Shown here: positions 1 to 8,090 of the stretch, piece after piece
Layout: each line of letters opens with the position of its first letter
Position numbering within the stretch: the stretch's first letter is position 1
Source of the DNA: Sphaerimonospora thailandensis
GTDB taxonomy: Bacteria; Actinomycetota; Actinomycetes; Streptosporangiales; Streptosporangiaceae
Direction of reading: 5' to 3'
Assembly: GCF_016863115.1 (NCBI RefSeq)
Contig: NZ_BOOG01000023.1
Span: forward strand, 1 to 64,000
Length of the DNA: 64,000 bases
Translations under genes and position numbers: made by a program
The notes under the pieces: model-generated
Told to the model about the DNA's origin: nothing
The model's database searches: none
Seen by the model: only the letters and a program-made list of their open reading frames with translations

Positions 1-1
1 G

Positions 2-1297
2 GCGCTGCGCGACCTGGTCGCCGCCTGCCGTAAGCGCGGCGTCAAAACCGTCTTCTGGCACTCGGGCGGATCGGTCTCGCGGGCGTTCCCGGCGGCCGAG
101 CACTTCGAGTACGTGCTGACCACCTCCGAGGCCCGGGCCCGCGAGTGGCGGGCCGCGCTGCGGCACGACCGGGTGGGCATCCTCACCCACGCGATCCAGC
201 CGCGCGTGCACAACCCGATCCCCGCGGTCGGCGGCCGCTCCGGGGATGTGGTGACGCTCGGCACGGTCGCCGCGCCCCCAGCGGCCTCCTGGGTGGTGCT
301 GGCCGGACAGGACGAAGCCGACGAGACGTCCTACGACGATGTGCTGACGGCCTACCGGCGGCCTGCGCTGGTGGTCGCGGGCCCCGACGCCGACCCCAGG
401 GCGATCGCCGAGGTCGCGGCCTGCGGGACGCCGGTGCTCCAGGTGCGGGCGGGCGCCCGTGGCGAGGAGATCGCCGCGGCCGCCGAGGTGTTGCTGGCCG
501 ATCCCGCCCGGCTGGCCCGTGAGGCGCACCTGGCGTGGCGGGCCCGAACGAGTGCGACCCCGCTGTTCGACCCGATCCTGGACACTCTCGGTGTGCCGAG
601 CGTGCGCAACAACGCCGTGATCACCGCGGTCACCGCCGTCGCGAGCCGGGCCGAGCTCGATCACCTGCTCGCCCAGGTCGCCCGCCAGCGTCGCCGGCCG
701 GGGCAGCTCGTCATCGTCGCCGACGGCCTCGACGCCGCCCTGGTCGAGAAGGCCGCCCGCGAGGCGCTCTCGAACCCCGACGCGGCGCCGCAGGCCGAGC
801 CCGACCTCGTGATCCGCGCCGCGGACGGGCCCGTCACCCTCGGCGCCGGACTCGACCGCGCGCTGCGGCTCGCCGACGGCGACTACGTCGCGGTCCTCGA
901 TCCCCGCGACGTGTACGGCGAGCACTATCTGGCCGACCTGGTCCGGCATTTCGCCTCGACCGAGGCCGAGGTGCTCGGGAAGGCCGCGTTCTACGCCCAC
1001 CTGCCGGAGGCGGGCGCCACGCTGCTGCGCCAACCGGAGGCCGAGCACCGTTTCCTGCCCGAGGTGGCCGGGGGGACGCTGCTGGCCCGCCGCCAGATCC
1101 TCACCGAGTTGGGGCTGGCCGACGTCTCCGAGGAGTGGGGCGAGGTCTTCATGCGGCAGTGCCGCACCGACGGCATCGGCGTCTACTCGGCCGATCGGTA
1201 CTCCTATGTCTGCGTACGCGACTCCGCCGAAAGCCGGCTGCTCCGCTCGGCTCACCTGGCGGGATACGTGCCCGCCGAACCGCTCGCACTGATCTGA
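2..1297 (+). CDS. Glycosyltransferase, two-domain, 5' end outside the window
   Basis: The reading frame is open from the first bases, so the protein starts upstream of the window. The visible N-terminal part (FWHSGGSVSR, then VLTTSEARAREW) resembles the CgeB/YkvP class of glycosyltransferase-like domains. The second half is a GT-A-like domain with a hydrophobic strand (AVITAVTAV), then VLDPRDVYGEHYLADL, where DPRD replaces the usual DxD. That last block aligns by eye with KWDDDDWYGPEHIADLL of the glycosyltransferase at 6858, so the two are probably related. It precedes nrtL by 34 bp and belongs with the glycosyltransferase cluster further right. Donor and acceptor cannot be told. The degenerate DxD could mean weak or absent catalysis in this half. 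Confidence 0.7.
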   Translation, partial: ALRDLVAACRKRGVKTVFWHSGGSVSRAFPAAEHFEYVLTTSEARAREWRAALRHDRVGILTHAIQPRVHNPIPAVGGRSGDVVTLGTVAAPPAASWVVLAGQDEADETSYDDVLTAYRRPALVVAGPDADPRAIAEVAACGTPVLQVRAGARGEEIAAAAEVLLADPARLAREAHLAWRARTSATPLFDPILDTLGVPSVRNNAVITAVTAVASRAELDHLLAQVARQRRRPGQLVIVADGLDAALVEKAAREALSNPDAAPQAEPDLVIRAADGPVTLGAGLDRALRLADGDYVAVLDPRDVYGEHYLADLVRHFASTEAEVLGKAAFYAHLPEAGATLLRQPEAEHRFLPEVAGGTLLARRQILTELGLADVSEEWGEVFMRQCRTDGIGVYSADRYSYVCVRDSAESRLLRSAHLAGYVPAEPLALI

Positions 1298-1319
1298 ACC
1301 GATGCGCCCGGACCTGCCC

Positions 1320-1325
1320 TAGGCT
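1320..1325 (+). promoter_or_regulatory. Candidate -10 box for a leaderless nrtL transcript
   Basis: TAGGCT (TANNNT type) lies six bases before the ATG at 1332, where transcription would begin at or next to the start codon. No ribosome binding site and no good -35 are seen. The same geometry recurs before lysA, the gene at 5176 and the marR gene. Confidence 0.4.
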
Positions 1326-1331
1326 GCCGGG

Positions 1332-2057
1332 ATGACGCCCGTCCGGCTCGCGGAGATCCTCGGTGAGCTCCTCGGCATGCCGCCGAGAGAGCCGCCGGCG
1401 CCGTACGGATCCTGGGAGCGCGAGGCGGTGTACGCCTCACCGATCGCCCTGCGCGGTGCGCGCGGAACCGCACCGGCGACCAGGCAGGCCCGGGAGGTCG
1501 CGGAGGATCTGGCGGTACGGCTCCGCGCCCATGACGGCGTCGCCGGCGTACGGGTGCGGCCCGATGGTCTCCTCCTGATAGCCGTGACCTGCCCCGGCGA
1601 GGTGGTGCGGGAGATCGTGCAGGCGAACGGCATGCCCCGGTGGGCGGCGGTGACCGAGCCCGGCCGCGCGGCTCCGGATTTCCCCCGGACCTGGGACAAC
1701 CCGGGCTTCGTCGTCAGGTACGCGCACGTGCGCGCCGTCGCCGTACGGCGCTGGGCTCGGGATCTGGGCGTGCCGGAGACGGGGCTGCGGCCCGAGGCGC
1801 TGGACGATCCGTACGACCGGGCGGTGCTCCGGCTGCTCGCCGAACTGCCCAGCCGGGCGGCGAGCCGCGCTCCCTCCTGGGAGACGTACGCCGAGCACCT
1901 CGCGCTCGCCTTCCACGACGCCCACGAACACGCGCCGGCCGTGCCGCGGGCGGACCAGCCGGTGACGGCCGTCCATACCGCCCGTCTCTGGCTCGCCATG
2001 GCCGTGCGAACCGTGCTCTCCGGAGTGCTGTCGACCCCACTTCCCGCCAGATTGTGA
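1332..2057 (+). CDS. nrtL: ArgS-related anticodon-binding protein NrtL
   Basis: 241 aa. The C-terminal half looks like the DALR anticodon-binding domain of arginyl-tRNA synthetase: FVVRYAHVRAVAVRRW (about residues 126-141) matches the ArgRS FVVQYAHAR-type helix, and the end (MAVRTVLSGVLSTPLPARL) resembles an ArgRS C terminus. The HIGH and KMSK catalytic signatures are absent, so it cannot be a synthetase. Proteins of this type sit beside argS and lysA in many actinomycetes and are named NrtL; their role is not established. Here it sits directly before lysA. ATG is chosen because it follows a -10-like box at leaderless spacing. Confidence 0.75.
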   Translation: MTPVRLAEILGELLGMPPREPPAPYGSWEREAVYASPIALRGARGTAPATRQAREVAEDLAVRLRAHDGVAGVRVRPDGLLLIAVTCPGEVVREIVQANGMPRWAAVTEPGRAAPDFPRTWDNPGFVVRYAHVRAVAVRRWARDLGVPETGLRPEALDDPYDRAVLRLLAELPSRAASRAPSWETYAEHLALAFHDAHEHAPAVPRADQPVTAVHTARLWLAMAVRTVLSGVLSTPLPARL

Positions 2058-2170
2058 GCCGCCCGCAACTTTTTGGCCATTTCTTCCGCTGGAATCACCT
2101 GATTTCCGGATTTAATGTTGTCGTTGTCTCGCCAGATGGTCAGCTGTCTCTCGTGGGTGGCGAGGTCGGA

Positions 2171-2176
2171 TAGCCT
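2171..2176 (+). promoter_or_regulatory. Candidate -10 box for a leaderless lysA transcript
   Basis: TAGCCT is followed by seven bases and then the GTG chosen as lysA start. There is no Shine-Dalgarno sequence before that GTG. A convincing -35 is not visible. Confidence 0.4.
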
Positions 2177-2183
2177 CGTTCGG

Positions 2184-3593
2184 GTGAGTCGCTTCGCCCA
2201 CACCGCCGCGTCAGATGACGGACAGGCGGCCCCCGTCGCCGCGACGCCGGAAGGCCCGCCGCACGCTCCCGTCGACCTCAACGCGCTCGATCTCAACGCG
2301 CTCGACCCGGCGATCTGGCCCCGAACGTCCGGCCGGATCGACGGCGCCGTCGCGATCGGCGGCGTCGACGTCCGGGAGTTGGCGAAAGACCACGGCACGC
2401 CGCTCTACGTCGTCGACGAGGAAGATTTCCGCTCCCGCTGCCGCGACTACCGGTCCGCCTTCCACGACGGCGAGGTCCACTACGCCGGCAAGGCGTTCCT
2501 GTGCCGCGAGATCGCCCGCTGGGTCGACCAGGAAGGGCTCGGCCTCGACGTGTGCAGCGCGGGCGAGCTCGCGGTCGCGCTCAGCGTCGGGTTCCCGCCC
2601 GAGCGGATCACGATGCACGGCAACAACAAGTCGGTCGCCGAGCTGGAGAAGGCGGTCGAGGTCGGCGTCGGTCACATCGTGGTCGACTCGTTCGAGGAGA
2701 TCGCCCGGCTCGGACGGCTCGCCGAGCGGTACGGCGCCCGCCCCAAGGTCATGATCAGGGTGACCGTGGGGGTGGAGGCGCACACCCACGAGTTCATCGC
2801 CACCGCGCACGACGACCAGAAGTTCGGCCTGTCGCTGAACAGCGGCGCCGCGGCGGAGGCCGTACGGCGCATCCTCGCGCTGCCGAGCCTCGAACTGGTC
2901 GGCCTGCACTCCCACATCGGATCGCAGATCACCGACACGGCCGGATTCGAGGTGGCGGCCCGCCGCCTCGCCGGCCTGCTCGTGGAGATCAAGGACGAGC
3001 ACGGTGTGATCCTTCCCGAGCTGGACCTCGGCGGCGGCTACGGCATTCCGTACGTGGCGGGGGACGAGGCACCGGACATCAAGGTCATCGCGGACAGTCT
3101 CCACGAGATCGTCACCAAGGTGTGCGGGGCGGCCGGCCTGCCCGTACCGCGACTCACCGTCGAACCCGGCCGCTCGATCGCGGGACTCGCGGGCGTGACG
3201 GTCTACGAGGTCGGTACCGTCAAGGACGTGGAGGGCCTGCGGACCTACGTGAGCGTCGACGGCGGAATGAGCGACAATATCCGCACCGCGCTGTACGGCG
3301 CGCAGTACACGGCGGCCCTGGCCTCCCGGGAGAGCCGGGCCGAGCCCATGCTGTCGCGTCTGGTCGGCAAGCACTGCGAGAGCGGCGACATGGTGATCCG
3401 CGACCTGTGGCTGCCGGGTGATCTGACGCCCGGCGACCTGATCGCGGTTGCGGGCACCGGCGCCTACTGCCGCTCTCTGGCCAACAACTACAACTACCTG
3501 CCCAAGCCCGCCGTGGTCGCGGTGTCAGCGGGCCGCTCGCGGGTTATCGTGCGCCGGGAGACCGAGGACGACCTGCTGCGGGGCCAGCTGTGA
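2184..3593 (+). CDS. lysA: Diaminopimelate decarboxylase
   Basis: Catalyses the last step of lysine synthesis, meso-diaminopimelate to L-lysine plus CO2, in the cytoplasm with pyridoxal phosphate. 469 aa from GTG 2184. Visible family marks: the PLP lysine in HYAGKAFLC (Lys103), HSHIGSQI, the glycine-rich phosphate loop [18 protein letters not shown], the active-site cysteine in KHCESGDMV, and [16 protein letters not shown] near the C terminus. An upstream start at 2115 is open but would add 23 non-conserved residues lying over the likely promoter. A 15-bp tandem duplication at 2277-2306 encodes LNALD twice in the variable N-terminal region. It is followed by hom after 67 bp. Confidence 0.95.
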   Translation: MSRFAHTAASDDGQAAPVAATPEGPPHAPVDLNALDLNALDPAIWPRTSGRIDGAVAIGGVDVRELAKDHGTPLYVVDEEDFRSRCRDYRSAFHDGEVHYAGKAFLCREIARWVDQEGLGLDVCSAGELAVALSVGFPPERITMHGNNKSVAELEKAVEVGVGHIVVDSFEEIARLGRLAERYGARPKVMIRVTVGVEAHTHEFIATAHDDQKFGLSLNSGAAAEAVRRILALPSLELVGLHSHIGSQITDTAGFEVAARRLAGLLVEIKDEHGVILPELDLGGGYGIPYVAGDEAPDIKVIADSLHEIVTKVCGAAGLPVPRLTVEPGRSIAGLAGVTVYEVGTVKDVEGLRTYVSVDGGMSDNIRTALYGAQYTAALASRESRAEPMLSRLVGKHCESGDMVIRDLWLPGDLTPGDLIAVAGTGAYCRSLANNYNYLPKPAVVAVSAGRSRVIVRRETEDDLLRGQL

Positions 3594-3625
3594 GCATCAG
3601 CCGGGGAAATCGGCGGTGGGCGAAG

Positions 3626-3664
3626 CGAGGAGGACTCGTGGGTCGAGTCGAGGAGGGCTCGTGA
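3626..3664 (+). promoter_or_regulatory. Duplicated ribosome binding site and 8-codon leader ORF before hom
   Basis: The 15-base block CGAGGAGGACTCGTG (3626-3640) is repeated with one change (CGAGGAGGGCTCGTG) at 3649-3663. Each copy is an AGGAGG site followed by GTG. The first GTG (3638) opens an 8-codon frame (VGRVEEGS) whose TGA (3662-3664) overlaps the hom GTG (3661). The second copy is the hom start. This geometry permits translational coupling, but it may only be a short tandem duplication. Confidence 0.6.
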
Positions 3665-4974
3665 GTAACGCTGGCGGTAAACCGGCGCTCAAAGTGGCGT
3701 TGCTGGGCTGCGGTGTCGTCGGATCGCAGGTCGTGCGCCTGCTGCGAGAGCAGGCCGATGACCTGGCCGCCCGGGTCGGCGCGCCCCTGGAGTTGGCCGG
3801 CGTGGCCGTGCGGAGGCTCGGACGCAAACGCGACACCGAGGTCGACCCCGCGCTGCTCACGACGGACGCCGAAGCCCTCGTCACCCGTGACGACGTGGAC
3901 ATCGTCGTCGAGGTGATCGGTGGCATCGAGCCCGCCAGGTCGCTGATCCTCGCCGCGATGGCGCGCGGCAAGTCCGTGGTGACCGCCAACAAGGCCCTGC
4001 TGGCCGAGGACGGCGCGACCATCCACGGTGCGGCCCGGGACAACGGCGCGGACCTCTACTTCGAGGCGAGCGTGGCCGGTGCGATCCCGCTGCTGCGTCC
4101 GCTGCGCGAGTCGCTGGCCGGCGACCGGGTACGCCGCGTGCTCGGCATCGTCAACGGCACCACCAACTACATCCTCGACAGGATGGACTCCTCGGGCGCG
4201 TCGTTCACCGAAGCGCTGGAGGAGGCGCAGGCGCTGGGGTACGCCGAGGCGGACCCGACCGCAGACGTGGAGGGCTTCGACGCCGCGGCCAAGGCCGCGA
4301 TCCTCGCCGGGATCGCCTTCCACAGCAGGGTCACCGCCGCCGACGTCCACCGTGAGGGCATCACGGAGATCACCGCGGCGGACGTCGACTCCGCCAGGGG
4401 CATGGGTTATGTGATCAAGCTGCTGGCCATCTGCGCCCGTTCCGACGACGGGCGGTCGATCGGCGTCCGGGTGCATCCCGCGATGATCCCGAGGTCGCAC
4501 CCGCTGGCCGGGGTCCGGGAGGCGTACAACGCGGTGTTCGTCGAGGCCGAGTCGGCCGGACGGCTGATGTTCTACGGCGCGGGCGCGGGCGGTGCGCCCA
4601 CGGCCTCGGCGGTCCTCGGGGACATCGTCGCGGTGGCGCGCAACCGGCTCGCCGGCACCCGCGGCCCGGAGGAGTCGACCTACGCCGACCTGAAGGTCCA
4701 CCCGATGGGCGACACGGTCACCCGCTACCACATCTCGGTCGACGTGGCGGACAAGCCCGGCGTGCTCGCCCGGGTCGCGGACATCTTCGCCAAGCACGAC
4801 GTGTCCATCCAGACGGTCCTGCAGGAGGGGCGCGGCGACGACGCGCAGCTCGTCCTGGTCACCCACCGGGCGAGCGACGCCGCCCTGTCGGCCACCATCG
4901 AGGAGCTGCGCGACCTCGACATCGTGCGCGCGGTGGCGAGTGTGATGCGCGTCGAGGGTGACGAAACGCCCTGA
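3661..4974 (+). CDS. hom: Homoserine dehydrogenase with C-terminal ACT domain
   Basis: Reduces aspartate semialdehyde to homoserine, the branch toward threonine and methionine. 437 aa from GTG 3661, which has AGGAGGG four bases upstream. The N terminus has the NAD(P) fold VALLGCGVVGSQVVRLL. The catalytic domain shows GIVNGTTNYILDRM and YAEADPTADVEGFDAAAK. The last 85 or so residues are an ACT domain (ISVDVADKPGVLARVADIF), usual for monofunctional actinobacterial Hom and consistent with threonine feedback control. It follows lysA in the same direction. thrC and thrB, normally next, are displaced by 6.6 kb of mostly glycosyltransferase genes. Confidence 0.96.
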   Translation: MSNAGGKPALKVALLGCGVVGSQVVRLLREQADDLAARVGAPLELAGVAVRRLGRKRDTEVDPALLTTDAEALVTRDDVDIVVEVIGGIEPARSLILAAMARGKSVVTANKALLAEDGATIHGAARDNGADLYFEASVAGAIPLLRPLRESLAGDRVRRVLGIVNGTTNYILDRMDSSGASFTEALEEAQALGYAEADPTADVEGFDAAAKAAILAGIAFHSRVTAADVHREGITEITAADVDSARGMGYVIKLLAICARSDDGRSIGVRVHPAMIPRSHPLAGVREAYNAVFVEAESAGRLMFYGAGAGGAPTASAVLGDIVAVARNRLAGTRGPEESTYADLKVHPMGDTVTRYHISVDVADKPGVLARVADIFAKHDVSIQTVLQEGRGDDAQLVLVTHRASDAALSATIEELRDLDIVRAVASVMRVEGDETP

Positions 4975-5001
4975 TCAGAAGAAACTGCATGACTCGACGG
5001 A

Positions 5002-5024
5002 CCCGGTCGGCGATCACGGCCGGG
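5002..5024 (+). terminator. Possible hom terminator hairpin
   Basis: CCCGGTC pairs with GGCCGGG (7 bp, one G-U pair) around a 9-base loop. No T tract follows, as is common in GC-rich actinomycetes. It would separate hom from the glycosyltransferase genes. Confidence 0.4.
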
Positions 5025-5140
5025 CCTGTTGAATCGTGGAGTTCGATCGCGCCGCCTTGACCTTGTGCTCCTGGCTGGAGACACCGGCGGGATGGATGCC
5101 ACCGGATGATTCGTTTCGGTAACAACGTCACCGTTTGCGG

Positions 5141-5169
5141 TTGAGCAAGGCGAAGTGTTTCCTTAGCCT
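5141..5169 (+). promoter_or_regulatory. Promoter of the polytopic glycosyltransferase gene
   Basis: TTGAGC (5141-5146), a 17-base spacer and TAGCCT (5164-5169) form a good housekeeping-type promoter. The -10 ends six bases before the ATG at 5176, so the transcript is probably leaderless. This is the best-formed example of that pattern in the window. Confidence 0.6.
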
Positions 5170-5175
5170 GCCGGG

Positions 5176-6759
5176 ATGGTCACTCTTGCGGGGGAGGGGT
5201 CGGCGGCCGTCCGTCACGGTTCCCATCGGCGCAGCCGGCCGGGGGATCGGGAGCCGGACGGGAAGCGCGGTCGGCGACGGCTCCCAAGATGGACCCCGGT
5301 GGCCGCCGGGGCCGTGGTCACCGGCGTGGCGATCTCCGGGACGTCCGCGTCGCTGTCCGGTGACGAACTGGCGACGTACAGCGCGGTGACCCGCTCGCTG
5401 AGCGGGCTCTGGCTGCTCGTGCAGCACATCGATGGGCATTTCCTGCCCTACTACCTGTTCATGCACTTCTGGGCGATGCTGAGCGACGCGGAGTGGTGGC
5501 TGCGGCTGCCTTCGGCGCTCGCCCTGGGCGTCGCGGCCGGGTTCCTGGCCGATCTCGGGCGCCGGCTGCACAGCGCGCGTGCCGGGCTGCTCGGCGCCGC
5601 GCTGTTCGCCGTGCTGCCCTCGGTGTCGTACCACGGCGCGAACGCCCGGCCGTACGCGTTCGCCGCGGCGGCCGCGGTGATCTCCGCATGGGCGCTGCAC
5701 CGGCTGGTCGAGGCGCCGACCACCCGGAGGGCCTGCTGGTATGCGGGCGGCGTGGCCCTGCTCGGATGCACGCACCTGTTCTCGGTGCTGGTGCTTCCCG
5801 CGCAGCTTCTGGCCGCGGCCTGGCTGCTGCCGCGCCGCGAGATCCTGACCAGGGCGCTGCCCGCGATGGCCGCCGGGTGCCTGCCCGTGGCGGTCCTCGG
5901 ACTGGTCGGGTGGGGTGAGCGCCACGCCATCAGCTGGATCAAGCCGCACGGCCCCGACGTGCTGCTCAAGTTCCCGAAGATGGTGACGGGATCGCCCACC
6001 CTGGGGCCGGCGTTGTTCGCGGTCGCCGTGGCCGGCGTCGTGATCCTGCTGCGACGCCCCGCAGACCGGGCCGACCGGGCCGACCGGACTGGCCGGACTG
6101 GCCGGGCCTGGGGGGCGCTGCTGGGCGGCTGGCTCGTGTTCCCGCCCGTTCTCCTGCTGCTCGTCTCGGCGGTGCTCACGCCGGCGTACGTGGACCGGTA
6201 CCTTTTCGTGGCCGCGCCCGCGCTGGCCCTTACAGCGGGAGTCACGCTGGCCGCCGGCTACGACCTGCTGCGTTCCGGAGTCCTGATCCCCAGGCTCACC
6301 GCATGGGGAGCCGTGCTGATCGCCGCGGTGCTGGGCATGCCGGATCAGATCGACTACCGGCAGCAGAACGGCCACTACGACGATTTCCCCGGAGCGGTGC
6401 GGGTCGTCCAGTCGAAGGCCCGGCAGCGTGACGCGATCCTGTACGGCCAGAGCTGGTTGCGTACCGGATTCGGTTACTACGGCCGGGGCGTTCTCCCTGA
6501 TGACGTCATGCGGGTGGGTACGGCCTCGGGCACGGCCTTCGAATATCCGGAACGTTCCGACGTCGCCGCCGCGTTGAAGGGCCGCACCCGGGTCTGGATC
6601 GTCTGGCGCGGCACCAAGCAGTCCGGCCTCACAGGCTCGAAGTTTCCCGAGGTCACGGCGGTGCGGGCGGTCGGATTCCGGCTCTCCTCCGCGTGGCACT
6701 CCGCGGAGCTTCCCGGCCTGACGGTGGCCCTGTTCTCCCGGACTGTTCCAAACCCGTGA
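5176..6759 (+). CDS. Polytopic membrane glycosyltransferase, GT39/ArnT-like
   Basis: 527 aa. After a basic N terminus there are about ten hydrophobic segments. The first extracytoplasmic loop carries SGDELATYS, the acidic motif expected of GT-C enzymes that use polyprenyl-phosphate sugars. LRLPSALALGVAAGFLADL and GANARPYAFAAAAAV are typical of the PMT/ArnT superfamily (family 39). Such enzymes move a sugar from a lipid carrier to a protein, lipid or polymer outside the membrane. It opens the inserted cluster, runs in the same direction as the two soluble enzymes after it, and has its own promoter. The acceptor is unknown. Confidence 0.75.
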   Translation: MVTLAGEGSAAVRHGSHRRSRPGDREPDGKRGRRRLPRWTPVAAGAVVTGVAISGTSASLSGDELATYSAVTRSLSGLWLLVQHIDGHFLPYYLFMHFWAMLSDAEWWLRLPSALALGVAAGFLADLGRRLHSARAGLLGAALFAVLPSVSYHGANARPYAFAAAAAVISAWALHRLVEAPTTRRACWYAGGVALLGCTHLFSVLVLPAQLLAAAWLLPRREILTRALPAMAAGCLPVAVLGLVGWGERHAISWIKPHGPDVLLKFPKMVTGSPTLGPALFAVAVAGVVILLRRPADRADRADRTGRTGRAWGALLGGWLVFPPVLLLLVSAVLTPAYVDRYLFVAAPALALTAGVTLAAGYDLLRSGVLIPRLTAWGAVLIAAVLGMPDQIDYRQQNGHYDDFPGAVRVVQSKARQRDAILYGQSWLRTGFGYYGRGVLPDDVMRVGTASGTAFEYPERSDVAAALKGRTRVWIVWRGTKQSGLTGSKFPEVTAVRAVGFRLSSAWHSAELPGLTVALFSRTVPNP

Positions 6760-6857
6760 CGCTCTCCCGGAACCGGAGAGAACGAGGAAGCCATCCTGAA
6801 CGGTTGCTGACAACGGAGTTAACCGGTTTGATCTGACAAGGGTCCACCACGACTCGA

Positions 6858-8090
6858 ATGATCTTTGTGGGCGCGGGAGGTGCGGTGGCGACGGACATCT
6901 GCTCGCCGGTGGGGTTCACCCGATCTCCGGCCGAGGGAACCGCTGAGCTGTCCTGGAACGCCGGACAATGGATCGCCGATGGATTCTTGGAGCGCGCCCC
7001 GAAGGGCCCGGAAGGAGTGGAGCGCTCCGCTGGGCGGTCGCCGGGCCACCGGGTGACCAGGGAGGAGATCGACGCGCTCCGGCCGCTGCGCGGGCTGCGG
7101 GTCGGCTGGCCCGCCACGCCCACCCGCCAGGCGGAGGAGGCGCTGGCGGCCGTCACCGACCTCGCCGCCGCGGGAGTGCCGCTCACCTCCGGCCCGCCGC
7201 CGCCCTGGGTCCGCCGAGCCGATCCCGTCCTGGCCGACCTGGTCGCCAACTGGACCCCGGAGCCGGACGAGGGCACGCCGGACTCGGTCGGTGATCTGCG
7301 CAGGGAGGAGCACAGCGTGCGGCTGCGCCGGCACGCGCTGCGCGCGAGCGGCGTCGGCCGTACGGCACCGGCGGTGACGGTGGTCATGGCGACGCGCCGG
7401 CCGCACCTGCTGGACGCCGCGCTGCGGCAGATCGCCCGCCAGCGCGGGGCGGACCTCGAGGTGATCGTCGCCTCGCACGGTTTCTCCGCCGCGCTCGCCG
7501 AAAGGGCGGTGGCGGGCTTCCCCTGGCCCGTCATCGTGCTGGAGTCGGACCGGGCCACGCCGTTCGGGGAGGTGCTCAATCTGGCGGCGTCCCACGCCAC
7601 GACCGACACCATCCTCAAGTGGGACGACGACGATTGGTACGGCCCCGAGCACATCGCCGATCTCCTGCTCGCCAAGGCGTACTCCGGCGCCGACGTGGTG
7701 GGCACCGCCCAGGAGTTCTTCTACCTGGAGCCGCTCGACGTCACGGTCCGGCGGACCGACTACGGCAGCGAGAGGTGGACCGACCACGTCGCCGGGGGCA
7801 CGATCATGATCGGCAGCGAGCTCTTCCGGGAGGTCGGCGGTTTCGGACCGTACCCCCGGGGTGAGGACGCCCACCTGCTGCGCGCGGTCGTCGCCCGGGG
7901 CGGGCGGATCTACCGCACGCATGGGCTCGGGTACGTCCTGCGGCGCTCGCTGAGCGGCGAGAACACCTGGCAGCGGCCACTTGCGCACTTCCTGAGAGTT
8001 TCGGGCAAACAGTGGCGAGGCTTCCGGCCCAGTGTGATCCTGGAGGACGGTCAGGTCGCGGGGGACGGCGAGAGCGTGGAGGCGGGATGA
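6858..8090 (+). CDS. Family 2 glycosyltransferase
   Basis: 410 aa, soluble. The first 165 or so residues are poorly conserved. The GT-A domain starts at VTVVMATRRPHLLDAALRQI and carries the metal/nucleotide-sugar motif in LKWDDDDWYGPEHIADLL, then GGTIMIGSELFREVGGF and PYPRGEDAHLLRAV (the usual acidic ED motif). This is a complete inverting GT2 signature; the sugar cannot be deduced. Its stop overlaps the next start (ATGA), so the two enzymes are translationally coupled and probably act on the same product. The upstream gap of about 100 bp has no obvious promoter, so co-transcription from 5141 is likely. Confidence 0.8.
   Translation: MIFVGAGGAVATDICSPVGFTRSPAEGTAELSWNAGQWIADGFLERAPKGPEGVERSAGRSPGHRVTREEIDALRPLRGLRVGWPATPTRQAEEALAAVTDLAAAGVPLTSGPPPPWVRRADPVLADLVANWTPEPDEGTPDSVGDLRREEHSVRLRRHALRASGVGRTAPAVTVVMATRRPHLLDAALRQIARQRGADLEVIVASHGFSAALAERAVAGFPWPVIVLESDRATPFGEVLNLAASHATTDTILKWDDDDWYGPEHIADLLLAKAYSGADVVGTAQEFFYLEPLDVTVRRTDYGSERWTDHVAGGTIMIGSELFREVGGFGPYPRGEDAHLLRAVVARGGRIYRTHGLGYVLRRSLSGENTWQRPLAHFLRVSGKQWRGFRPSVILEDGQVAGDGESVEAG

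Noticed and set aside
5128-6813. 561-aa open frame on the minus strand opposite the polytopic glycosyltransferase
   Set aside because: Its composition (Arg/Gly/Gln/His-rich) is that of a GC-bias shadow; the plus-strand frame has membrane segments, a promoter and a family match.
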